A DNA stretch of 21,488 nucleotides, taken from NCBI GenBank assembly GCA_964602715.1, contig CAZRSB010000033.1, forward strand, positions 1 through 21,488. Direction: 5' to 3'. Shown here piece by piece: positions 13,744-21,488 of this stretch. The position numbers were made by a program, and so were the translations under genes. This stretch comes from Natronoplasma sp964602715 (GTDB lineage Archaea > Thermoplasmatota > Thermoplasmata > Halarchaeoplasmatales > Halarchaeoplasmataceae). The notes beneath the pieces were generated by a model. The model was not told the origin of the DNA. It did not search any database and saw only the letters and a program-made list of their open reading frames with translations. Each line of letters starts with the position of its first letter. Positions within the stretch are counted from its first letter, which is position 1.

Positions 13744-16700
13744 TTATGACTTAAACTCTTCTTTTTGGTAGTAGATCAGGAGAGCCACAAATATCCCTAA
13801 AACCACCAAGAGGAGGAGTCTCACTGGAGTTAACCAATCCCAAGAATACAATCCATTTTCCTCATCTGTATCCTCAGGACTCTTATCGTCTCCTTCACCT
13901 ACATCTCCTTCAGTTCCGTCTTCATCATCTTCATCGTCATCATCGTATTCACCTAAAGTAGAAAAAGACCAGGTCTTTGAAGTCAGGTTTTCATCCTCAT
14001 CAGTCACTTCAACAAACCATGTATAAGTGGTATTTTTCTCTAATTCATTTATCTCTATCTCAGCTCTACTGCCATTCTTGACGAGATAGTCACACCCTAT
14101 ATGGGACCTTGCCTCACCCATATAAAATGATACATTCACATCTCGATCATCATCATGATAAACTTCAGCACTTAAAGTCGTATTGAGGGACACATCAACT
14201 TCCCCATCCTTTGGGTAAGGATTTCTCGGTCTGCAGATGGATGAACTAGTATCTTTAACAGTAAAATTCCAAATTTCAGATTTTGAAGTCTTGTCTTCAT
14301 ACTGGGAAACAACATACCATCTATAGGTTTCACCAGGCTTTCTATCTTCCCACTTCACAGATACTCTAGAGCTATCAAAATCCTCTTTGGTCTCTATCAA
14401 TTTAGATTCATCAGATTCATCATCTTGTGCATTGTAAAACGAAATGTTTTCAGGAATAGCATATTCTAAATCTATTTCAGTGGTCAAAGTGACAGAAGTC
14501 TCATTGATTATAGATCCAGTGCTGGGATAGATATTTTCAGGTCTTGTAAGCTCTTCCTCAGATGATATGGTAAACTCCCATGTTCGAGACTCAGTTTTTT
14601 CTACTCCATTATCAACCACAACATACCATCCATATGTCTTATCTTTCTCTAGACCTTGCCACCGTATCGATGATTCTTCTTCTGAAGTAATATTTTTAAT
14701 TTCACCTATTTTTTGATCGTCCTCACCGTAATAGGTAATATTTAATCCATTTTCAAGAGGGTCGGTAATATCTACTTGAAGATCCACTTCCGTTTCCGTT
14801 ATGACTGAACCATGATCTGGACCAATCAACTCAACTTCAGGAGAAATAGATGAATACACTTCTATGGATACTTCATCTTCAGCGAAATTCCCATATTCAT
14901 CTATCGCTCTAACAGTCAATATCCTTTCACCTTCCGGTATTCCGGTAAGGTCAAAATATGTGGTATCTTCACTCAACAGATCTTCAGTAATCCAGATTTG
15001 CCCATCGAGCTGTATGAGGAATCCCTCGATATCAGAATTTTCAGTTCTACAGCTCCATTCAATAGTGTGTGGTGTTATCAAATGATCTCCTTCTTCCAAA
15101 TTAGTTATTTCTACATGAGGCGGATATATATCCATGACCTCGGTCGATCGGACCACTTCATTTACTTCTATGTTACCTGAACTATCCTCGGCCCTCACCG
15201 CAAAATGATGGTACCCTGTATTTGAAACCGGAATCTCTATAGTAGTTTCTCCAATAACGCTTGTTATCGATTTATCAAATTCTAATCCACCTTCATGAGA
15301 ATGATATACATGATATTTTATGGGTTTGCTATGGTCCTCAGCTTCATCCCAATTCAATCTAACAATCTTATCCTCATGATTTATTGTAGTTGCAGACTCT
15401 AGCCCTTCAAATTTTGGAGGAACCGTGTCTGAGATGTCTATAGTCTTGTATTCACTACTTTCATTCACCAGTCCTACGCTGTTCTTTACGCTAAGAGCAA
15501 AAGTATGTTCAGCTGTGGGATCTAGATCCTCAATAAATACAGATGTTTTATCGGTGCTTTTTCTCCATATATTGAAATCTATTTCATCTGATTCTTCAAT
15601 ATTTTGAAGATGATGAACCCTATACTCAAACGGTTCGGACTCGCCTACAGCATCAAACCACTCTAATTTTACTGAATTGTTTTCAGAATAAGTTTCATAA
15701 TCCTTAAAGCCGGAAAATCTAGGAGGATTTACATCTATCACATGTATTGTCTTAGAATACTCAGTTTTAACTCCTGTTTCTACATGTTCAGCTAATAATT
15801 TAACTTCCTTATAACCCGTATTTTGAAAGCGATATTCGATCTCTTTTCCATAAAATTCCGTCCCATCTTCAAAGATCCATGTCCAGTTCAAATCAGTTTC
15901 CGGACTTTGACCAACAAAGGTGACATTCTCACTTAAGGTCACTCTTTGGGAGTCATATGTAAAATTCACATATGGCGGGATCTTCTCAGTAGTGACTGAA
16001 TACTCCGGATCAAATCTTGGATATTCGGTTCGTTTGATCTTCTCTAGAGAAGCGTCAGGCAAATAATTCTCTACCAGCCTGAAATCATCTATAGAGATCT
16101 CTCTAGGATACTCTGCGATAAGGATATCAGAAGAAGAGCTAGTTAATCCTTCTATATCTTCAACTTCTATATGTTCTGTATAGCTTTCTATTGAACTTTG
16201 TCCCTCTAAAGGTTTCATAGTTATATTGAGATGTCCATCCTCATAGCGTAATGCAAAAAAAGACCAAACGCCATATTGGATACTAACATCGTCTAGACCC
16301 AACATATGCTTTTTATCATCCTCATCCCAGAGCTCTATAAAAATATCACTATTCTCATGCATAACAGCCCATGAGTTTTCTTTCCTAAACAAATAACCAT
16401 CTGATGGTTGTTCCAATTTCAAAAGAGAGGTCAAAGAAAATTCTTCCGATTTTTCGGTAACATTTAGACTTTTAGAGTGATTTATGACCATCATCTGTTC
16501 ATGATCTTGGAAATTAGCATAACTTCCATATCTTTGATATTCATTTAGGTCCGAATGAAATTTTCTCTCTGGTTCTCCTATGAGTTCCGCTCGATTGCTT
16601 TTTTCACTCTCATCATCCACTTCCTGATCTCTGAAAGGGTCATTGAATCTATGATGTGCAACATGCCACGATTCAATAATATCTTCTTCTTCTACCAATA

Positions 16701-19700
16701 TCGTTCTCGGCATATCCAAGTCTAAATTTAATTCTCCCTGACTATATCTACCACTGGTACGAATCTGTCTCGATCGACCAAAATTTTCATCTCCAACTTT
16801 TTCCATTATCTTTGGATGATGATTTTCACCAGTCTGGAATGCATAATAACTTCCAGTTTTATTTTCTTGGTGTGTCAGACTTGAAACACTACTTCCAGCG
16901 TATACTATAGAATGATGTTCAGGCACAGACCATTGCTCATCCCGCTCTACAACTTTTCTTCTGATCTCGGTATGATTCTCAACCCAAGATACTACAAATT
17001 TACCATCCTCTTTGGACAATACTTGCTCTGTAGTCGTGTTTGGAGTCTCAGTTATCACATGTTCTTTTCCCCCTAAAAACTGAATAAGCGTTTTATTGTA
17101 GTCTGACTCAGGATGTTCATCGTTTTCAAACTCTTCCGTGGTAGTGTAGATGACTGCAGTATCTCCTTCGATCGTTTCAATAGAAGGTCGGGTGGTTTGA
17201 GGAAGTTTTATTTCAGAAGCTATGGTGCTGTTTTTCCATCCGTCTCCATTTTCTTTTTCGAGAACTCCGATACGGCCTTCATTTGGTGAGTAACCCTCTA
17301 AAATATCCCAGTTTGAATCTGCGGCCCTATAGACCACACTAATTTTGCCATCATCTTGGGCTACAGCATCAAAATGTTGAATAGCTTTACCTTCTACATT
17401 ATAATCAATGTCCAATTCTTCAAATTCTCCCTCTTCAGGACACCATATATTTCCTCGTATAGAGCCTTTTTCATAAAAATCATCTTCAGGAATCGATTTG
17501 TTTATATTCTCATCTATCTCTTTAAACAAAATGATCATCTCCTCACTTTCAGGGTGAGGTACGATTTGTGGATTATATTTCATACTGCTCTGTTTTTGAT
17601 CTATTTGTACTTGTATAACTTCTGTCCACTTATCATCTTCATATTCTCTAAGATATAGATTAGATTCTATTTCTCCTTCTGAATTAAGTTCAAGTTCAGA
17701 CCATACTGCAGCAGCATAACTCTCGTTCAAAGATCGTATATCAGGATTTGATCTAGAACCTACATTTTCAACGATCCCAAAACTTTCTTCGTTTTGATTC
17801 ACAAGCTCAAAGTCGTAACTATAGTCTCTTGTTGCCAACCTTTCTATGGAGAAAAATTCATTTGAATGGTGTTCTTTCATGTCTTCTTCTAATATATTAA
17901 AATTTGTAGATGAACTGTATAATTCCCAAGAACGGCTTTTTTCCCAGAGTCCCCATAATGCTTCAGCCACTACTTCGAATCTTCCTGAATGTTCTAGACT
18001 CCTGTCCATACTAGGGATATCTACACCAACACCCACATCTAATATCAGGTTACCCTCGATCCTAGCAAGATCAGCTCCTGCCGACCCATATGGACCTCCA
18101 CCGAATTCAACACCTAGCTCTACTGGTACCTGACCAGTTGTGGGAGAAGGTGAAAGGCCTTCATCTCTGTGCCAGGATAGGCTTCCTACCTCAAAATCTA
18201 ATTCCACTTCGCCCTCTACTCCAGCAGTTAAACCGACCTCCGCTATACCGATAGATTTCAGAGGTACATCGATATCTATTCCTGCTCCAAAGTTCAATCC
18301 AAAAGATCCAGTCACTCCGATTTCATCCTGATTAATATATAGACATACTTCGATGCTTGCTGTGAATTCCATCTCTGTCTCCGCAGCCCAATCTAATGTA
18401 TTTCCAAACTCTCCTTCCATATCACCTATACCCATATCATCTTCATCTACGCCTGTTTCAAGTCTGAAAATCGTAGTTTCTAATTCAAGGTCTGGACCAT
18501 TAGAAAATGATATATCTCGATCAGGATACATCTCGATCTCGAATCCATAATCACCGCCAAAAAATCTGTCTAGATCATCGATTATATCGTTTTCTAGAAC
18601 AGAGGATATATTTAAAGGATCAAACTCATCAGAAATTTTATCTGTTTCTGGTATCTCAAGATCAACATTCCAGCCTACATAGTCTCCGTCTTTTTCTTCA
18701 TTTTCTATCTCTAGATGATCTCCAAAAGCTACACATAATAGATAGGGGAACCACTCAGGAGTCTCGATTATATCCACAGGTTTAGTTCGATTTATGGGTG
18801 TTTCATTTCGTTCTCTGAGCTCATTGTAAAACACTGGTTCAGCTAATATCTCCGTACTTTCCTCCGCATCGCTCACACTGAATGTTTTTCTCCATGATCC
18901 TTTTTCATCTTCTGTCGCCTCAATTTTCTCCGAACTATCAAGGAATTCGAACTTGATCTCTTCATAAGGTAGATGGGAAGGACCCTTCAAAACATATGTA
19001 TTTTTTAACCTCTCCTGATCGACTACATCTGGAAAATCTGAATCTGACTCTTCCGGTAAGGAAAAGAATATCTCTTCTGAGCCCTCTTTTTCATAGGTCG
19101 AGGTTAATTCGAACTCTCCAAGTACCCATGCGCTTTGATAAGAACTCCTTTTTATACCCTCGCTATCTTCTATAACAAATAATACTGATTTAAGACCTAC
19201 CTCTTCATAGGTATGAGTATAATATCGTTCTTCAGCCGTAAATTCTCTGCTCCAATCATTTTCATCTTTAGACTCGTTGTGATCATAATCCCATTTGATA
19301 GAATAAAATTCCAAACTATCCCCTAAAATTTTATCTAGATCTTCTCTGACTTCATAATTATTGGTAAGAGAGTTCTCTTCCATCTCATAATCAAAATAGA
19401 GAGCCGTCGTCTTTATAGATGTTGAGGCATCACCTACTCCAACTTTGTTGACTGCCCGGATCTTGTATTCATATATCTCTTTTTCATCCTCCCCATCTAT
19501 TTCATCTGTGAAGGTATTTTCTGTAACATTTCCCACCTCAATCCATTCTTCCATATCTAGAGTAGATCGATAGATCAAATAATTATCAATATGGCCACTT
19601 CCTCCAAGTATTCCATCAAATATAGGGGGCTCCCATTTCAATATTATATCACCATATTCTGAATAAGTGCTAACCGACTGAGGAGCAAGCGGAGTTCTGT

Positions 19701-20925
19701 TATGAAGGAAAACTCTCGCGTGTCTAAGATTGGCTCCGTGCTCATCATAATAGCTGATATGTACCTCTCCCTGTCCTATATAATCTAAAGAGCTGTATTT
19801 TCCGACTCTATGGTCCATATCTATCTCATCAATGTTCCACGCTTTACCATCATTCCAAGCCACCCTTAAGTTCTCTTCACCCCACTCGTGATAACTTATA
19901 ACAGGGCGATTTTCTTCAGTGAGCTCTAATGAGGTATATGTGCCTGCAGGGTCGATCTCAGAAACTTTCTCTGATGACCATCCTTCATCCTCAATCGACT
20001 CTCTGACATAATACAAATTATAGCTATCTTCTGTCCACGCATAAAAAGATATATGGGCGTTATTATCCTCATCTAGTTCAAGTGAAGTATATTTACCTGC
20101 GTGCTGCTCAATTTCCTCAATTTTAATAGATTCCCAGTCACCAGCTGATCGAGCGGTATATTTTAGAGATCTTTCTTCCCAATCATAAAAAGATATATGA
20201 GGAGATGAGTTTGAGTCGAGTGCTATAGAAGTATATCTACCTGTTCTCTCGTTTTTGTCCTCTATTATTTTTGTTATCCAATCTCCTTCGTTGTCCCTTT
20301 CGGCATATTTTAATGCTCCAGAAGTCTCATCATGGTAACTTATATGAGGCATGTTCTGACCACATAGTTCCAATGATGCATATTTGCCAACGTTCCCATC
20401 TTCATCGACTACGTTTTCTTCTTCAATTTTCATCATGCTATTATCTTCTTCAATATAGACAATAGTGTATTTCAAATTCTCTTTTTCTTCATCATAATAG
20501 GCTATGTGAATTGATCCCTCTGCATCTACTTCTAAAGATGAATATTTTCCCACGCCCTCATCATCTATTGTCCAAGTATACCAATCTTGACCTTCCAAGC
20601 CCGATTTAGCAAGTTTTAGAGCTTCCTCGTGTTCAGAATAATAGCTGATATATATCTCATCATATTCTACAGTCAAAGAAGTGTGTTTTCCCACATCTAA
20701 TGAATCGTCTACAAAGTTTATAGCTAGGCCTTCATTAATATCTGTATTTGTTTCTAATGACTCATCTCCAGATGAGCTTATATCGATTTTTTCCTCCTTA
20801 TCTAATTCACCTTCTACACCTGATCCAACATAGGTATTGAAAGGTAAAGTGATCATTAATAAAACTATCATAAAACAGATTATGTTTTTAGTCAATACCG
20901 ATCCATCTAGCTTTTTTTTACTCAT
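13744..20925 (-). CDS. Giant multidomain cell-surface protein (beta-propeller, FN3, PKD, LamG-like, C-terminal TM)
   Basis: This 2393-aa exported protein has a hydrophobic signal segment (13-33). Residues 78-407 hold seven ~47-residue repeats of the type GkYtSLeld...pHISYyD...nLkya, probably one seven-bladed beta-propeller. Then come an FN3 (411-510), a PKD-like domain (511-602), an Ig-like stretch (603-705) and a Gly-rich alternating beta region (about 860-975). A second, divergent propeller-like region (about 1055-1425) and a LamG-like jelly roll (about 1460-1625, with VWSFFALRYEDGHLNI) follow. After these are a PKD (1650-1732), two FN3 (1734-1932), an Ig-like domain (1933-2025) and three tandem ~95-aa domains (2027-2324). 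The tail has a D/E-rich stalk (2326-2358) and a TM helix (2364-2385) with a basic end but no PGF motif. Many N-x-S/T sequons suggest glycosylation. The likely role is adhesion or glycan binding; no catalytic site is evident. The start is backed by GGTGAG seven bases upstream. Confidence 0.88.
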   Translation of the reverse strand: MSKKKLDGSVLTKNIICFMIVLLMITLPFNTYVGSGVEGELDKEEKIDISSSGDESLETNTDINEGLAINFVDDSLDVGKHTSLTVEYDEIYISYYSEHEEALKLAKSGLEGQDWYTWTIDDEGVGKYSSLEVDAEGSIHIAYYDEEKENLKYTIVYIEEDNSMMKIEEENVVDEDGNVGKYASLELCGQNMPHISYHDETSGALKYAERDNEGDWITKIIEDKNERTGRYTSIALDSNSSPHISFYDWEERSLKYTARSAGDWESIKIEEIEQHAGKYTSLELDEDNNAHISFYAWTEDSYNLYYVRESIEDEGWSSEKVSEIDPAGTYTSLELTEENRPVISYHEWGEENLRVAWNDGKAWNIDEIDMDHRVGKYSSLDYIGQGEVHISYYDEHGANLRHARVFLHNRTPLAPQSVSTYSEYGDIILKWEPPIFDGILGGSGHIDNYLIYRSTLDMEEWIEVGNVTENTFTDEIDGEDEKEIYEYKIRAVNKVGVGDASTSIKTTALYFDYEMEENSLTNNYEVREDLDKILGDSLEFYSIKWDYDHNESKDENDWSREFTAEERYYTHTYEEVGLKSVLFVIEDSEGIKRSSYQSAWVLGEFELTSTYEKEGSEEIFFSLPEESDSDFPDVVDQERLKNTYVLKGPSHLPYEEIKFEFLDSSEKIEATEDEKGSWRKTFSVSDAEESTEILAEPVFYNELRERNETPINRTKPVDIIETPEWFPYLLCVAFGDHLEIENEEKDGDYVGWNVDLEIPETDKISDEFDPLNISSVLENDIIDDLDRFFGGDYGFEIEMYPDRDISFSNGPDLELETTIFRLETGVDEDDMGIGDMEGEFGNTLDWAAETEMEFTASIEVCLYINQDEIGVTGSFGLNFGAGIDIDVPLKSIGIAEVGLTAGVEGEVELDFEVGSLSWHRDEGLSPSPTTGQVPVELGVEFGGGPYGSAGADLARIEGNLILDVGVGVDIPSMDRSLEHSGRFEVVAEALWGLWEKSRSWELYSSSTNFNILEEDMKEHHSNEFFSIERLATRDYSYDFELVNQNEESFGIVENVGSRSNPDIRSLNESYAAAVWSELELNSEGEIESNLYLREYEDDKWTEVIQVQIDQKQSSMKYNPQIVPHPESEEMIILFKEIDENINKSIPEDDFYEKGSIRGNIWCPEEGEFEELDIDYNVEGKAIQHFDAVAQDDGKISVVYRAADSNWDILEGYSPNEGRIGVLEKENGDGWKNSTIASEIKLPQTTRPSIETIEGDTAVIYTTTEEFENDEHPESDYNKTLIQFLGGKEHVITETPNTTTEQVLSKEDGKFVVSWVENHTEIRRKVVERDEQWSVPEHHSIVYAGSSVSSLTHQENKTGSYYAFQTGENHHPKIMEKVGDENFGRSRQIRTSGRYSQGELNLDLDMPRTILVEEEDIIESWHVAHHRFNDPFRDQEVDDESEKSNRAELIGEPERKFHSDLNEYQRYGSYANFQDHEQMMVINHSKSLNVTEKSEEFSLTSLLKLEQPSDGYLFRKENSWAVMHENSDIFIELWDEDDKKHMLGLDDVSIQYGVWSFFALRYEDGHLNITMKPLEGQSSIESYTEHIEVEDIEGLTSSSSDILIAEYPREISIDDFRLVENYLPDASLEKIKRTEYPRFDPEYSVTTEKIPPYVNFTYDSQRVTLSENVTFVGQSPETDLNWTWIFEDGTEFYGKEIEYRFQNTGYKEVKLLAEHVETGVKTEYSKTIHVIDVNPPRFSGFKDYETYSENNSVKLEWFDAVGESEPFEYRVHHLQNIEESDEIDFNIWRKSTDKTSVFIEDLDPTAEHTFALSVKNSVGLVNESSEYKTIDISDTVPPKFEGLESATTINHEDKIVRLNWDEAEDHSKPIKYHVYHSHEGGLEFDKSITSVIGETTIEIPVSNTGYHHFAVRAEDSSGNIEVNEVVRSTEVMDIYPPHVEITNLEEGDHLITPHTIEWSCRTENSDIEGFLIQLDGQIWITEDLLSEDTTYFDLTGIPEGERILTVRAIDEYGNFAEDEVSIEVYSSISPEVELIGPDHGSVITETEVDLQVDITDPLENGLNITYYGEDDQKIGEIKNITSEEESSIRWQGLEKDKTYGWYVVVDNGVEKTESRTWEFTISSEEELTRPENIYPSTGSIINETSVTLTTEIDLEYAIPENISFYNAQDDESDESKLIETKEDFDSSRVSVKWEDRKPGETYRWYVVSQYEDKTSKSEIWNFTVKDTSSSICRPRNPYPKDGEVDVSLNTTLSAEVYHDDDRDVNVSFYMGEARSHIGCDYLVKNGSRAEIEINELEKNTTYTWFVEVTDEDENLTSKTWSFSTLGEYDDDDEDDEDGTEGDVGEGDDKSPEDTDEENGLYSWDWLTPVRLLLLVVLGIFVALLIYYQKEEFKS
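13953..14847 (-). repeat. Three tandem ~95-residue beta domains near the C-terminus of the giant protein
   Basis: Residues about 2027-2120, 2127-2224 and 2233-2324 align as P-x-(D/S)-G-(S/E), a NITYY/NISFY/NVSFY strand, and a W/L plus TYxW(Y/F)V core. Each ends in an aromatic strand: TWEFT, IWNFT or TWSFS. The third copy carries C2231 and C2278, absent from the other two. They probably form a stalk. Confidence 0.7.
19704..20694 (-). repeat. Seven-fold propeller repeat region at the N-terminal side of the giant protein
   Basis: Residues about 78-407 contain seven copies of a ~47-residue unit. Each has VGKYSSL/AGKYTSL at its start, then HISYYD or HISFYD and an (N/S)LKYA-like strand, usually followed by a W-containing strand. 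The copies are diverged at DNA level, so this is an old duplication. Seven units fit a closed seven-bladed beta-propeller. Confidence 0.75.
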
Positions 20926-20932
20926 ATACTAT

Positions 20933-20938
20933 CTCACC
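20933..20938 (-). promoter_or_regulatory. Shine-Dalgarno site of the giant surface gene
   Basis: The minus strand reads GGTGAG seven bases before the ATG at 20925. This fixes the start and shows that this mRNA has a leader. Confidence 0.65.
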
Positions 20939-20981
20939 GACCTTTCTTAAGACACGAATGAAAGGCAACAAAAGTTATTCT

Positions 20982-20991
20982 TATTTAAATA
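20982..20991 (-). promoter_or_regulatory. TATA-like box of the giant surface gene
   Basis: The minus strand reads TATTTAAATA-like sequence about 60 bases before the ATG. A start ~25 bases downstream would give a leader of about 30-35 bases containing the GGTGAG site. Confidence 0.4.
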
Positions 20992-21073
20992 TTTTGAAAG
21001 AGGTTAAATAGAAAATAAAAAGTGAGAAAGTACCGGTGCAAAAATTCATTTACCATCCCTTCAATGATATCCT

Positions 21074-21488
21074 ATGGTAGGAAGACTAGAAGGTAAGACG
21101 GCCCTTATCACTGGAGCTTCTAGAGGCATAGGTAGAGCTATCGCCCAAAAATTTGCTGAAGAAAAAGCAAAGATAGGTATTAATTATCATTCTGAATACG
21201 AAGAAGCTAAAAAAACACTTAGATCAGTAGAAGAGCATTCTGAAGGGATGCTTTTGAAATTCGATGTCAGTAAAAAAGAGAACTGTAAAAATCTCATCTC
21301 CAAATTTGTAGGAGAATTTGATGGATTGGATATTCTGATAAATAACGCAGGAATCTATAAAAGAAAAGACATCGAAGAATCCTCTATAGATGATTTTGAT
21401 AGAACAATGTCAGTCAATGTAAGAGGTCCATTCATGCTCTGCAAATTTTCACTAGAACATCTAATGGAATCAGAGTCCGGAAGGATAA
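21074..21488 (+). CDS. Short-chain dehydrogenase/reductase (SDR, FabG-like), N-terminal part (cut by window edge)
   Basis: This is an open frame of 138 codons from the ATG at 21074 that runs off the right edge. It is a classical SDR: cofactor loop TGASRGIG (13-20), FDV (63-65) that contacts the adenine ring, INNAG (89-93) and SVNVRG (113-118). The R17 after the TGAS motif favours NADP(H). The catalytic Ser and YxxxK would lie beyond the window, so the substrate cannot be judged. It resembles 3-oxoacyl-ACP reductase or glucose-dehydrogenase-like SDRs. No strong ribosome site is seen. It is divergent from the giant surface gene with a 148-base gap. Confidence 0.88.
   Translation, partial: MVGRLEGKTALITGASRGIGRAIAQKFAEEKAKIGINYHSEYEEAKKTLRSVEEHSEGMLLKFDVSKKENCKNLISKFVGEFDGLDILINNAGIYKRKDIEESSIDDFDRTMSVNVRGPFMLCKFSLEHLMESESGRI

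Noticed and set aside
17356..18785. Several 60-100 codon plus-strand frames inside the giant surface gene
   Set aside because: All are antisense to a continuous 2393-codon frame with recognisable domains, and their products are low-complexity Ser/Pro-rich or Phe/Tyr-rich.
13097..20925. Functional link between queE and the giant surface protein
   Set aside because: They are convergent, share only a 14-base gap at their 3' ends and have unrelated roles.
1..21488. CRISPR arrays, insertion sequences, att sites, rRNA
   Set aside because: I saw no regularly spaced direct repeats, transposase or integrase motifs, or rRNA-like sequence on either strand.

Overview
The window looks archaeal, AT-rich and probably euryarchaeal. 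A Thermoplasmata-like lineage is possible, but that is only a guess. The evidence is a PGF-CTERM-like C-terminal sorting signal on a secreted protein, TATA-like boxes about 25-30 bases before start codons (leaderless style), U-rich terminators, a COG3199-type NAD kinase and an archaeal-style QueE. Surface proteins are very acidic, while at least one cytosolic protein is very lysine-rich.

Layout. The left edge (1-394, minus) is the N-terminus of a secreted GLUG-type protein, transcribed away from a 490-aa secreted protein (588-2060) that carries a duplicated domain of unknown function and a PGF-CTERM-like anchor. After a GC-rich structured spacer comes a metabolic block. It holds pyroglutamyl peptidase (minus) divergent from a two-gene hydantoinase/5-oxoprolinase A-B operon (3005-6459), then a PLP-dependent alpha-oxoamine synthase (KBL/BioF family). 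Next come a small membrane-anchored beta-sandwich protein (7836-8363), a 320-base spacer with a long hairpin, and a 1037-aa winged-helix/STAND-ATPase/TPR protein. This last gene converges on a minus-strand NAD-kinase-family gene. QueE (archaeosine precursor synthesis) runs rightward into the 3' end of a 2393-aa minus-strand surface protein that fills 13744-20925. The right edge starts a short-chain dehydrogenase/reductase.

How the genes fit together. The clearest functional link is Pcp plus HyuA/HyuB: Pcp frees N-terminal pyroglutamate from peptides, and a 5-oxoprolinase would open it to glutamate. The three secreted proteins (GLUG, duplicated-domain PGF-CTERM and the giant multidomain protein) suggest a cell-surface/adhesion theme, with two different C-terminal anchor types. 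The STAND-TPR protein is a plausible signal-responsive regulator, but nothing nearby names its target.

I see no CRISPR array, tRNA, rRNA, transposase or phage gene. I do not see a clear new multi-gene system. The most unexplained items are the GC-rich structured spacers, the duplicated surface domain, the STAND-TPR protein and the architecture of the giant protein.
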